This document shows positions 10,768 to 18,719 of a DNA stretch of 64,000 nucleotides, one piece after another. The stretch comes from Nonomuraea sp. SYSU D8015 (GTDB lineage: Bacteria > Actinomycetota > Actinomycetes > Streptosporangiales > Streptosporangiaceae), in the NCBI RefSeq assembly GCF_008065375.1, contig NZ_VJYI01000009.1, positions 310,001-374,000 on the forward strand. The letters run 5' to 3'. The position numbers were made by a program, and so were the translations under genes. Every line of letters begins with the position of its first letter. Position 1 is the stretch's first letter. Under the pieces are notes generated by a model, which worked only from the letters and a program-made list of their open reading frames with translations, ran no database searches and was not told the origin of the DNA.

Positions 10768-11829
10768 TCAGGAGGGCAGGGCGGTGGTCATTTCGGCGGC
10801 GATGGCGGCGGCGAAGGCGTCGACGTCGGACTCCGTCGTGTCGAAGGCGCACATCCACCGCACCTCCCCCGTCGCCTCGTTCCACGTGTAGAAGCGGAAC
10901 CGCTTCTGCAGGCGTTCCGCCACATCCCTGGGCAGGATGGCGAAGACGGCGTTCGCCTCCACGGGCCGGGGCAGTTCGACGCCCGGGATGTCGCGGACCG
11001 CGTCGGCCAGCCGCCGTCCCATGGCGTTGGCCCGGCGCGCGTTCCGCAGCCACAGATCGCCCGACAGCAGCGCCTCGAACTGCGCGGAGACGAACCGCAT
11101 CTTCGACGACAGCTGCATGAACGTCTTGCGGATGTAGTCGATCCCGGTGGCCGCGGCGGGGTTGAGCACGACGACTGCCTCGCCGTACAGGAGTCCGATC
11201 TTGGTGCCGCCGAAGGACAGGACGTCCACCCCGGCATCCGTCGTCAGCGCCCGCATGGGCACGTCCAGCGCCGCCGCCGCGTTCGTGAGGCGGGAGCCGT
11301 CCACGTGGACGAGCAGCCCCAGCTCGTGGGCGTGCGCGCAGATCGCGGCGACCTCGTCGGGCGTGTAGAGGGTGCCCAGCTCGGTGGTGTTGGAGATCGA
11401 GACCACGCGGGGCTGGGCCCGGTGGACGTCGCCGAAGCCCCACGCCTGCCGGTCGATCAGCTCGGGCGTGAGCTTGCCGTCGGGGGTGGGCACGGTGAGG
11501 AGCTTGATGCCACCCGCGACCTCGGGGGCGCCGCCCTCGTCGGTGTTGATGTGGGCGGTCTCGGCGCAGATGACGGCCTCCCAGTGCGCGGTCATGGCGC
11601 GGAGGGAGACGACGTTCGCGGCCGTGCCGTTGAAGACGGGCCACACCTGCGCCTGCTCGCCGAAGTGCTGCTTGAAGACGTCCTGCAGGGCCTCGGTGTA
11701 CGCGTCGTCGCCGTAGGAGATCTGGTGGCCGCCGTTGGCGGTCGCGATGGCCTGGAGAATCTCCGGGTGCACGCCGGCATAGTTGTCGCTGGCGAACGTC
11801 TTGTGCTGGGGGTCGTGCCGGGGAATCAA
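10768..11829 (-). CDS. Low-specificity L-threonine aldolase
   Basis: A PLP-dependent fold-type I enzyme that cleaves threonine or allo-threonine to glycine and acetaldehyde. It has 353 residues. Family blocks are FASDNYAGVHPEILQAI, ETAHINTDEGGAPEVAGG and the PLP-lysine region DVLSFGGTKIGLLYGEA (Lys in GGTK). The only sensible start is TTG at 11829, which overlaps the TGA of the upstream SDR gene, so translation is probably coupled. It is the last gene of a three-gene minus-strand operon with DUF6421 and SDR. Confidence 0.92.
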   Translation of the reverse strand: MIPRHDPQHKTFASDNYAGVHPEILQAIATANGGHQISYGDDAYTEALQDVFKQHFGEQAQVWPVFNGTAANVVSLRAMTAHWEAVICAETAHINTDEGGAPEVAGGIKLLTVPTPDGKLTPELIDRQAWGFGDVHRAQPRVVSISNTTELGTLYTPDEVAAICAHAHELGLLVHVDGSRLTNAAAALDVPMRALTTDAGVDVLSFGGTKIGLLYGEAVVVLNPAAATGIDYIRKTFMQLSSKMRFVSAQFEALLSGDLWLRNARRANAMGRRLADAVRDIPGVELPRPVEANAVFAILPRDVAERLQKRFRFYTWNEATGEVRWMCAFDTTESDVDAFAAAIAAEMTTALPS

Positions 11830-12455
11830 GAAGTGAGGTCCAATCGGATGCCGTTGATCTCGGCGGCGGGGCGGTCGTAGAGGCCTCCGATCGCCGCCGC
11901 CAGGTCGTTGACGTCGGTGAAGCCGGGGAAGGCCGCGTCCGGTTTGGCGGCCCGCATGGCGTCGTTGACCAGGGCCTTGACCACGAGGATCACCGCCGCG
12001 CTGTTCGTTTCCGACAGGGCGTCGGCCAGCGCGAGCGTCCACGCCTCCGCCGCCGCCTTGGCCGCCGCGTACACGGCGCCGCCGGCGGTCGGCCGCTCGG
12101 CCGCCTTCGCGGAGACGATCACGAAGCGGCCGTTGTCGCTGCGGCGCAGCAGCGGCTCGAAGGCGAGCGACACGTGCTGGAGGGTGCGGATCAACAGGTC
12201 GTGCAGGAGGTCCCAGTCGTCGAGGCTGGTCTCGGCGAACGTGCTGGACCCGCGCCAGCCGCCGACCAGGTGCACCACGCCGTCCACGCGCCCGTGCTCG
12301 CGGTCGATGCTCTCGGCCAGCCGCTCCACGGCCGCGCGGTCGAGGAGATCGACGTCGTCCTTGTCGACCCCGATCACGGTGTGACCATTTTTCCGGAAAT
12401 ATCCAGTTACGGCCTCACCCGTGGGGCCCCCGGCCCCGGTCACCAAAATGATCAT
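11826..12455 (-). CDS. SDR-family oxidoreductase
   Basis: A 209-residue short-chain dehydrogenase/reductase. The nucleotide-binding motif is atypical, VTGAGGPTGEAVTGYF near the N-terminus. The catalytic Tyr-Lys pair is in VYAAAKAAAEAW. The substrate is unknown. The ATG overlaps the DUF6421 stop by 4 bases (ATGA) and its own stop overlaps the threonine aldolase start. The operon order suggests a shared pathway, but none is known to me. Confidence 0.88.
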   Translation of the reverse strand: MIILVTGAGGPTGEAVTGYFRKNGHTVIGVDKDDVDLLDRAAVERLAESIDREHGRVDGVVHLVGGWRGSSTFAETSLDDWDLLHDLLIRTLQHVSLAFEPLLRRSDNGRFVIVSAKAAERPTAGGAVYAAAKAAAEAWTLALADALSETNSAAVILVVKALVNDAMRAAKPDAAFPGFTDVNDLAAAIGGLYDRPAAEINGIRLDLTS

Positions 12456-14653
12456 GCGCGAAGCCCCTTAGTCGATTCGACCACATCGGCCAGCTTACGG
12501 CGCAGCGCCTCGTAGAACATGCTCAGCGGGAACTCGTCCGGCAGCACCGCGTCCACCTTGGCCTTCTGCTCCTCCGGCAGCGCGTCGATCCCCTTCGCCC
12601 AGGTGGAGGCGGGGTGCGGCGCCACGTACGAGCTCACCAGCTCGTACGCCGCCAGCCAGTGCGCCAGCTTCGACCGGTCGATGCCGTCCCGGTAGAGCTT
12701 CTCGACCTCGCCCCGCAGGTCGGCGACCCCGTCCGCGACCCGCTCCCAGTCGATCGACAGCCGGTTGTCCGTCCACCGCACGACGTCGTTGCGGTGCAGG
12801 TACGCGAAGAGCAGCTGGCCGCCGAGCCCGTCGTAGTTCCGCACCCGGTCCCCGCTGATCGGGAACCTGAACAGCCGGTCGAACAGGATCGCCACCTGCA
12901 CGTACCTGGCATACGGCACTCCCTGCCGCTCCAGCTTCACCGCCTCGCCGAACGCGGTCAGGTCGCAGCGCAGCTCCTCCAGCGAGTACAGCCAGTACGG
13001 CATCCGCTGCTTGATCATGAAGGGGTCGAACGGCAGGTCGCCGTGGCTGTGCGTGCGGTCGTGGACGAGGTCCCACAGCACGAACGTGTCCTGCGCGAGC
13101 TGCTGCGAGGCCAGCAGCCTGGCGGCGTCCGGCGGCAGGGCGAGGTTGAGCGTGCCCACGGCCGCCTGCGACACCCTCCGGAACCTGGCGGCCTCGCGGT
13201 CGGCGAAGATGCCGCCCCAGGTGAAGCGGGCGGGCGTCTGGCGCACCGCGACCGTCTCGGGGAAGAGCACGGCGGAGTGCGTGTCGTAGCCGGAGGTGAA
13301 GTCCTCGAACGCGATCGGCACGAACATCGGGTTGTCGTAGCCGTTCGCCTCCAACTCGGCCAGCCAGTCGGGCCAGACGGTGCGGATCCAGACGGCCTCG
13401 AGGTTGCGGTTCGGGTTGCCGTTCTGGGTGTACATCGGGAAGACCACGACGTGCTCCAGACCGTCCACGCGCTGGGTGTCGGGGTGGAAGAGGTCGAGCG
13501 AGTCAAGGAAGTCGGGCACGCCGAGGCCGCCGTCGGCCCAGGCGGCGAGGTCGCGCTGGACGGCCTGGAGGTACGCGGCGTCATGGGGGAAATATGGCGA
13601 TATTTCGCCCACGTGCTCGGCGATCCGCGCCACCAGCGCCGCCGCCCGCTCCTTGCCCTCCCCCGGCACCGAACCGTCCTTGACCTGGAGCGGCCTGAGC
13701 TCCTCGACGGCCGCCTTGAGCCGGGCGAAGACCGCGGCCTTGGCCTCGTCGCGCGCCCCGGCGGCCCCGTCGGCGACGGGCACGCGGGCGACCCAGGTGA
13801 CCACGTTGCCCCACAGCCTGCGGTGGTCGTAGTCGTCGATGGAGTCGTCGCCGAACAGGTCGGAGTCGGCGAACACGACGACGCGGCCCCGGCCGTGCCG
13901 GACGGCGACCGCGAGCGGAGCGCCCGCCGGGTCGGCGGTGGCGGAGGTCGTGAACAGAACCATCCCCTCACATGCCTTCCCCTCGGAAGCCGTCCCCTCG
14001 GAAGCCAGGCCGCCGGAAGCCAGGCCGCCGGAAGCCAGGCCGCCGGAAGCCAGGCCGCCGGAAGCCGGGCCCTCGGACGCCAGCCCCCCGGACGCCGTGC
14101 CGCCGGGCGTCAGCGTCAGGACGCCGGTGCGGTAGAAGCAGGCCGTCCCGACGCCCGCGAGCAGTCCGTCCGTGGTCGCGCGGGCGGCGAGCACCCAGGT
14201 GGCCACGCCCCGGTGCGCGTTCTTGGGGTCGCGCACGGTGGCGTGCTCGATCCCGACGCCGAACCGGCCGAGCAGCTCGCGCAGGTTGTTGCCGTACTTG
14301 TCCTGCTCCTCCTCGGCCAGCACCACCAGCCCGCCGCCGGCGGCGACGTACGCCTCGATCGCGTCCAGCTCGGCGGCGGAGAAGACAGGGCTGCCCGCGC
14401 CGGTGGTCCGCTCCCACCGCTCCCCCGACGGGTGCGCGATCACCAGGACGTCCTGCTCGGCCAGCACCTCGGGGACGAGCGCGCCGGACGCGTGAACGGT
14501 GACCGTGTGCCCCAGGTGCCGCAGCAGCTCCGCGGCCCGGGCGTAGCTGTTGTCGTCGGGATGGGCGGGGTTGATGGCCTCGGCCACCTCACGCCGTACG
14601 GTCCACGACTCGCTGTGAGCCTCGTCGAACAACACCCGGGGGAACGCTCGCAT
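12452..14653 (-). CDS. DUF6421 protein with N-terminal DUF4350/GATase-like domain and pentapeptide insert
   Basis: A 733-residue cytosolic protein of unknown biochemical role. Residues about 1-170 look like a class I glutamine-amidotransferase-like fold used to hold small molecules (VLFDEAHSESWTV, DVLVIAHPSGE, YVAAGGGLVVLAEEE). A Gly/Ala/Ser repeat linker follows. The second half of the N-domain (GRGRVVVFADSDLFGDDSID) precedes the large DUF6421 domain (HDRTHSHGDLPFDPFMIKQ). The ATG at 14653 has GGAG seven bases before it. It leads a tightly coupled operon with SDR and threonine aldolase. DUF6421 is an actinobacterial family; I cannot infer a reaction. Confidence 0.85.
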   Translation of the reverse strand: MRAFPRVLFDEAHSESWTVRREVAEAINPAHPDDNSYARAAELLRHLGHTVTVHASGALVPEVLAEQDVLVIAHPSGERWERTTGAGSPVFSAAELDAIEAYVAAGGGLVVLAEEEQDKYGNNLRELLGRFGVGIEHATVRDPKNAHRGVATWVLAARATTDGLLAGVGTACFYRTGVLTLTPGGTASGGLASEGPASGGLASGGLASGGLASGGLASEGTASEGKACEGMVLFTTSATADPAGAPLAVAVRHGRGRVVVFADSDLFGDDSIDDYDHRRLWGNVVTWVARVPVADGAAGARDEAKAAVFARLKAAVEELRPLQVKDGSVPGEGKERAAALVARIAEHVGEISPYFPHDAAYLQAVQRDLAAWADGGLGVPDFLDSLDLFHPDTQRVDGLEHVVVFPMYTQNGNPNRNLEAVWIRTVWPDWLAELEANGYDNPMFVPIAFEDFTSGYDTHSAVLFPETVAVRQTPARFTWGGIFADREAARFRRVSQAAVGTLNLALPPDAARLLASQQLAQDTFVLWDLVHDRTHSHGDLPFDPFMIKQRMPYWLYSLEELRCDLTAFGEAVKLERQGVPYARYVQVAILFDRLFRFPISGDRVRNYDGLGGQLLFAYLHRNDVVRWTDNRLSIDWERVADGVADLRGEVEKLYRDGIDRSKLAHWLAAYELVSSYVAPHPASTWAKGIDALPEEQKAKVDAVLPDEFPLSMFYEALRRKLADVVESTKGLRA
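13964..14108 (-). repeat. 15-bp coding minisatellite encoding [G/E]G-x-A-[S/C] pentapeptides
   Basis: Inside the DUF6421 gene the sequence is a tandem of 15-bp units. Four units of GGAAGCCAGGCCGCC (plus-strand reading) at 14000-14059 are identical; the flanking units diverge. It encodes about ten pentapeptides such as GGLAS, EGPAS, EGTAS and EGKAC. It sits between two halves of the N-terminal domain, so its length can probably change without loss of function. Confidence 0.9.
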
Positions 14654-14723
14654 GAAATATCTCCTGAATCCTCCGCTAGATGCAGGAAAATATACACACA
14701 GAAGCCACTAACCCACCAAACCC

Positions 14724-15380
14724 TTAGGCCGCGCCCGGCCGGACGACGCCGGACTCGTACGCGAACACCACGGCCTGAGCCCGATCGCGCAGAGAGAGCT
14801 TCATCAGCACCCGCGCCACGTGCGTCTTGACCGTGGCCTCCCCCACGTACAGCTCCCCGGCGATCTCCGCGTTGGTGAGGCCCCGCGCCAGCAGCCGCAG
14901 CACCTCCAGCTCACGCGGCGTCAGCTCGGTCAGCATGGGCGAGGGCGTCGGGTCGGCCCGCCCGGCGAACGTGGCGATCACCCGGCTGGTCACCGCCGGG
15001 TCGAGCAGCGCGTCCCCGGCGTGCACCACCCTGATCGCCTCCAGCAGTTGCTCCGGCGGCGAGACCTTCAGCAGGAAGCCGCTGGTGCCGGCGCGCAGCG
15101 CGGCGTAGAGGTTCTCGTCGGTGTCGAACGTGGTCAGCGTGATGATCTTCGGGGGCGCCGGGGCGTCCAGCAGCTCCTTGGCCGCGGACAGCCCGTCCAG
15201 TCTGGGCATCGAGATGTCCATCAAGACGATGTCCGGGCGGGTGCGCCGGGCCACGGCGATGGCCTCCCGCCCGTCGGCGGCCTCGCCGACGACTTCCATG
15301 CCAGGGTCGCTATCGACGACCATGCGTAACCCGGCCCTGACCATCGCCTGGTCGTCGGCGATGACTATGCGAATGCCCAC
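14724..15380 (-). CDS. NarL/LuxR-type response regulator (orphan)
   Basis: A 218-residue two-component regulator. The receiver domain has the acidic pair DD at residues 9-10, phospho-acceptor Asp55 in IVLMDISMPRLDG and the Thr/Lys switch residues (TTFDTDE, FLLKVSPPEQ). The C-terminal LuxR HTH is LTPRELEVLRLLARGLTNAE with VGEATVKTHVARVLMKL. No histidine kinase gene adjoins it. The neighbour upstream is a Ser/Thr kinase 70 bases away, so the partner is either distant or the Ser/Thr kinase feeds in. Confidence 0.92.
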   Translation of the reverse strand: MGIRIVIADDQAMVRAGLRMVVDSDPGMEVVGEAADGREAIAVARRTRPDIVLMDISMPRLDGLSAAKELLDAPAPPKIITLTTFDTDENLYAALRAGTSGFLLKVSPPEQLLEAIRVVHAGDALLDPAVTSRVIATFAGRADPTPSPMLTELTPRELEVLRLLARGLTNAEIAGELYVGEATVKTHVARVLMKLSLRDRAQAVVFAYESGVVRPGAA

Positions 15381-15450
15381 AAGCCGGAGGGTAGACTCCG
15401 GGCGTATGCCTTGAACACCCAGGTCAAGCCGGGCACAAGTGAGTTACAAG

Positions 15451-17151
15451 TCACGACACGTGCACGCTCTGCCTGATGCGGGTCTGGGTGGCGTTGTCGC
15501 AGGTGGTCTTGGCGCAGAAATACATCACGAGCATGGTCTTGGGCTCGCGGTCGATCACGTAGCTGACGAAGGCGAGCCTGGTGCCGCTCTCCGGGTCGCG
15601 CAGAGAGCCGTCGAAGCGGGTGGCGGGGCTGTTGCCGGCCTGGTCCTGTACGGGCTTGCCGAGGTCGACCTCGCCCGGCAGCAGCACCTCCATCTTGGCC
15701 TTCATCTGCTCGGAGTCGCCGCCGGCGTCGAGGGTGTCGGAGGTCTGGACGTACACGCCGGAGGCGGACTCGGGGTCGTCGGCGACGATCTGGGAGATCG
15801 TCGACCAGTCGGCGCCCGGGCCGGCCACGAAGAGGGACTCGAACTCCTGGGCGTGCGGCGAGGCCACCGCGAACAGGTCGCGGTGGGTGCGTACGGCCCA
15901 GTCGCCCGGATAGTCGAACGTCAGCGGCGCGGCGGTGCTGGTCTGGTAGCGCGACCAGGTGTCGCCGCGGTGGCTCATGATGGTGAAGGCCACCAGCGCG
16001 AGCGCGGCGACGGCCGCGACCAGCGTGGCCGCCACGATCGGCACCCGCCCCGGGCGCTTCTTCCGCCCGGAGGGCTGCGTGGGGGGCGCCCCCACGGGCG
16101 GCTGCCCGAACGCAGCCGGCCCGGGCCCCGAGTGCGGCCCTGAGTGCGGCCCTGACGACGGTCCCGAGTGGGGCCCTGAGTGCGGGCCCGAGTGCGGCGC
16201 CGCATGCGCTCCCGAGCGCGGCACGGCGTGCGGTCCCGAGTGCGGGCTGGCGCCCGGCCGGGGTACGAGGTGCGACCCGGCGGCGAGGTCGGACGGGAAG
16301 ACCTCGTGCGACGGCCCGCTGATCGCGTCGCGCAGCGCGTTGACGAACTCGGTGCAGGTCGCGTAGCGCTGCTCCGGCGACTTGGCCAGCGCGCGCATCA
16401 TGACGGCGTCGATCTGCGGCGGCAGGTCCGGCCTGAGCTGCGACAGCGGCACGGGCTGCTCGGCCAGGTGCGCCCACAGCAGGGCGATGTCGTTCTCCCG
16501 CTGGAACGGCAGCCGCGCCGTCAGCGACTCGTAGACCACGCAGGCCAGCGCGTACTGGTCGCACCGGCCGTCGATGTGCTCCTTGTTGATCTGCTCCGGC
16601 GACATGTACCGGGGTGTGCCGATGAACTGGTCGGTCTGTGTCAGCCCGGAGATCGACGAGCGGTGCTTGGTGATGCCGAAGTCGGTCAGGTAGACGTGGT
16701 TGTCGGCCAGCAGGATGTTGGCCGGTTTGACGTCGCGGTGGATGAGGTCGTGCGCGTGGGCGGCGTCGAGCGCGGCGGCCACCTGGGCGAAGATCTGGTT
16801 GGCCTGGCCGATCGGCAACGGTCCGCGGTCGTAGATGAGGCGGCGCAGGTCGAGGCCGTCGACGTAGCGCATGGCGATGTAGAGCACGCCGTCGGCGTCC
16901 GCGTTGGCCTCGTAGATCGGGATGATGTTGGGATGCTCGATGCTGGCGACCGTCCGCGACTCCAGGATGAACCGCTGCCTGAACCGGTCGTCCACGCTGA
17001 GCACCGGGTTGAGGATCTTGAGCGCGACGCGGCGGCTCAGCCTCGGATCGAGCGCCAGGTAGACGACGGCCATGCCGCCCTTGCCCACGATGTCCTCGAT
17101 GTAATAACCGGCCACCTCCTGGCCGATGAGGGATCTTTCGTTCAATTGCAT
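15451..17151 (-). CDS. Membrane Ser/Thr protein kinase with SGPH repeat linker
   Basis: A 566-residue Hanks-type kinase. The kinase domain (about residues 15-290) has the glycine loop VGKGGMAVVYLALD, ATP lysine Lys45, catalytic HRDVKPANILL, DFGITK and GTPRYMSPEQI, so it should be active. A juxtamembrane linker of SGPH tetrapeptides (PHSGPHSGPHSGPSSGPHSG) follows, then one membrane helix (VPIVAATLVAAVAALALVAF) and an extracellular C-terminal domain. The start is the ATG at 17151, which shares its A with the TGA of the upstream gene; an upstream extension would run into that gene. The tight coupling suggests the dead-protease membrane protein works with this kinase. Confidence 0.93.
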   Translation of the reverse strand: MQLNERSLIGQEVAGYYIEDIVGKGGMAVVYLALDPRLSRRVALKILNPVLSVDDRFRQRFILESRTVASIEHPNIIPIYEANADADGVLYIAMRYVDGLDLRRLIYDRGPLPIGQANQIFAQVAAALDAAHAHDLIHRDVKPANILLADNHVYLTDFGITKHRSSISGLTQTDQFIGTPRYMSPEQINKEHIDGRCDQYALACVVYESLTARLPFQRENDIALLWAHLAEQPVPLSQLRPDLPPQIDAVMMRALAKSPEQRYATCTEFVNALRDAISGPSHEVFPSDLAAGSHLVPRPGASPHSGPHAVPRSGAHAAPHSGPHSGPHSGPSSGPHSGPHSGPGPAAFGQPPVGAPPTQPSGRKKRPGRVPIVAATLVAAVAALALVAFTIMSHRGDTWSRYQTSTAAPLTFDYPGDWAVRTHRDLFAVASPHAQEFESLFVAGPGADWSTISQIVADDPESASGVYVQTSDTLDAGGDSEQMKAKMEVLLPGEVDLGKPVQDQAGNSPATRFDGSLRDPESGTRLAFVSYVIDREPKTMLVMYFCAKTTCDNATQTRIRQSVHVS

Positions 17152-18614
17152 CACGTCTCGATGGGGTGACCGCAGTAGCCGCAGAAGCGGTGCGCGGGCC
17201 CGAGCCTCATGCCGCACGAGGTGCAGTATTTGACCGCCGGCTCCTGCGCCGTCATCAACTGCTGCTGCTGCGGGACCACTTGGAACGACTGGGACCGCCG
17301 CACGACCACGGTCTGGTTGGCGCCGTCGTCGAGCGGTGGAACAGTCGCCAGCGGCTGCGGCAGTTCTGTCGGTTTTTCAGGAGTGCGGCGACGCCACAAC
17401 AAATACGCCCCGCCGCCGGCGGCCAGGAAAAGCACCGCGGCCGCCACGATGAACGGCCACAGCGGCGTTGATCCGGACGACTCGGCCGCCACCCGCTTGG
17501 TGCCCTGGTCCTCCGGGCCGCCCCGCTTGGCGAGCGAGGTCTTCAGCAGCGCCGCGGCCACCACGTTGCCGGGATAGAGCTCCAGCACCCGCTGGAAGCC
17601 CGGCGCGGCCTCGGTGTAGTACTTGGTGTGGTAGCGGGTCAGCGCCGCCTCGAAGGCCGTGTCGATCGCGCCCCTGCGCGGCACCACCTTGGCCTGGGAC
17701 AGGATGCCGGTGATCTCCCTGACCCCGATCATCTTGCCTTCTTTGCCGCCGCCGACGAGCAGGCCGATGACGTGGCCGTTCTTGTCGCCGATCACCGGCG
17801 CGCCCGCCATTCCCTTGTCGGCCAGGCCGCCCAGCTTGACCGGCTCATCCACCTTCTTCTCGGGGTCGGCGAACGGCCTGCCGGTCGCTCCCTGGCCGCC
17901 GCCCTTGCTCAGGTGGGCGATCTCGACGGTGTGCGCCACGTTCGGCCCCGGCCGGCCGAGGAATCCGGCGATGCTGGTGGGCGAGCCCTCCTGGTCGGGC
18001 ACCTTGTCGGCGAGCGGCGCGGTCGGCATGCCCACGCTGCCCGTGACCGGGGCCACCGGCACCAGCACGGCGGGGCTGTCGGGCGTGGGGCCGGCCTTGA
18101 TGCACTTGACCTTGAAGCCGTCGGCGCTGGGCGGGGACACGTTGGGGTAGGCCGTGATCTCGGTGGTGACGTTGATGATGCAGGTGGCGGTGTCGCTCTT
18201 GGGCGGGTAGCACGCCTGGAGGTGGCGGTTGAGCTGATCGTCGGAGAGCTTGTGCTTCTTGTAGTCGGCGGGGATCTTCACCTTGTGGTGCTCGGCGAAG
18301 ATCTTGTTGGCCGCGTAGACGGCGACGTCGTCGTCGTTGACCGCGAAACGGCGCAGCCCGACGATCGTCCCGTCGGGGTTGACCACGGTGCCCGTGCCCG
18401 ACCCGAACGGGATGTCATAGGACCGCTCCACGTGTTTCAGCTCGCCGATGTGATCGAGCAGGGTGATCTCCACATGGGACACGGCTTCCACGCGCACCAC
18501 GGCAGGGGTCACCAGGTCGGTGATCCCGCTCGGATGCTCGTGAGCCGCGACCGGCATCGCGGTCAGCAACACTGCCACCGCGACGCCACCGGCCAGAGCT
18601 GTGAGGCGCGCCAT
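17151..18614 (-). CDS. Trypsin-like pseudoprotease with membrane helix and zinc ribbon
   Basis: A 487-residue exported protein. A signal peptide covers about residues 1-25, followed by a trypsin-like fold whose start reads FGSGTGTVVNPDGTIVG. The usual TNAHVV histidine block is replaced by LRRFAVNDDD, and the GxSG motif reads GMAGAPVIG with Ala270 in place of the nucleophilic serine. It therefore should not cut peptides. Next come a TPR-like segment (YYTEAAPGFQRVLELYPGN), one membrane helix and a cytosolic zinc ribbon (YCTSCGMRLG and FCGYCG). Its stop overlaps the kinase start. The role is probably sensing or scaffolding for the kinase. Confidence 0.85.
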   Translation of the reverse strand: MARLTALAGGVAVAVLLTAMPVAAHEHPSGITDLVTPAVVRVEAVSHVEITLLDHIGELKHVERSYDIPFGSGTGTVVNPDGTIVGLRRFAVNDDDVAVYAANKIFAEHHKVKIPADYKKHKLSDDQLNRHLQACYPPKSDTATCIINVTTEITAYPNVSPPSADGFKVKCIKAGPTPDSPAVLVPVAPVTGSVGMPTAPLADKVPDQEGSPTSIAGFLGRPGPNVAHTVEIAHLSKGGGQGATGRPFADPEKKVDEPVKLGGLADKGMAGAPVIGDKNGHVIGLLVGGGKEGKMIGVREITGILSQAKVVPRRGAIDTAFEAALTRYHTKYYTEAAPGFQRVLELYPGNVVAAALLKTSLAKRGGPEDQGTKRVAAESSGSTPLWPFIVAAAVLFLAAGGGAYLLWRRRTPEKPTELPQPLATVPPLDDGANQTVVVRRSQSFQVVPQQQQLMTAQEPAVKYCTSCGMRLGPAHRFCGYCGHPIET

Positions 18615-18686
18615 CTCCGCTCCCAAAACGCAGGAATAGGACCAGGGTCCCAATCAGGTGCCGTAAGTCAATAGAGGGGCCGATAG

Positions 18687-18698
18687 ACAAGCGCTTGT
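18687..18698. promoter_or_regulatory. Palindromic operator ACAAGCGCTTGT upstream of hyuA
   Basis: A perfect 12-bp palindrome lies 22 bases before the hyuA start, between the divergent pseudoprotease and hyuA genes. Its core CAAGCGCTTG recurs at 31365 and 32539. Position and symmetry fit a TetR-family repressor site. No matching regulator gene is in the window. Confidence 0.65.
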
Positions 18699-18719
18699 TA
18701 GGGGGCATAACGTACCCGA

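Noticed and set aside
12614..14830. 738-codon open frame on the plus strand
   Set aside because: Antisense of DUF6421, made long by high GC; composition unlike a protein.
17151..17217. 22-residue upstream extension of the Ser/Thr kinase
   Set aside because: It would lie inside the preceding gene; the TGATG overlap at 17151 gives a better start.
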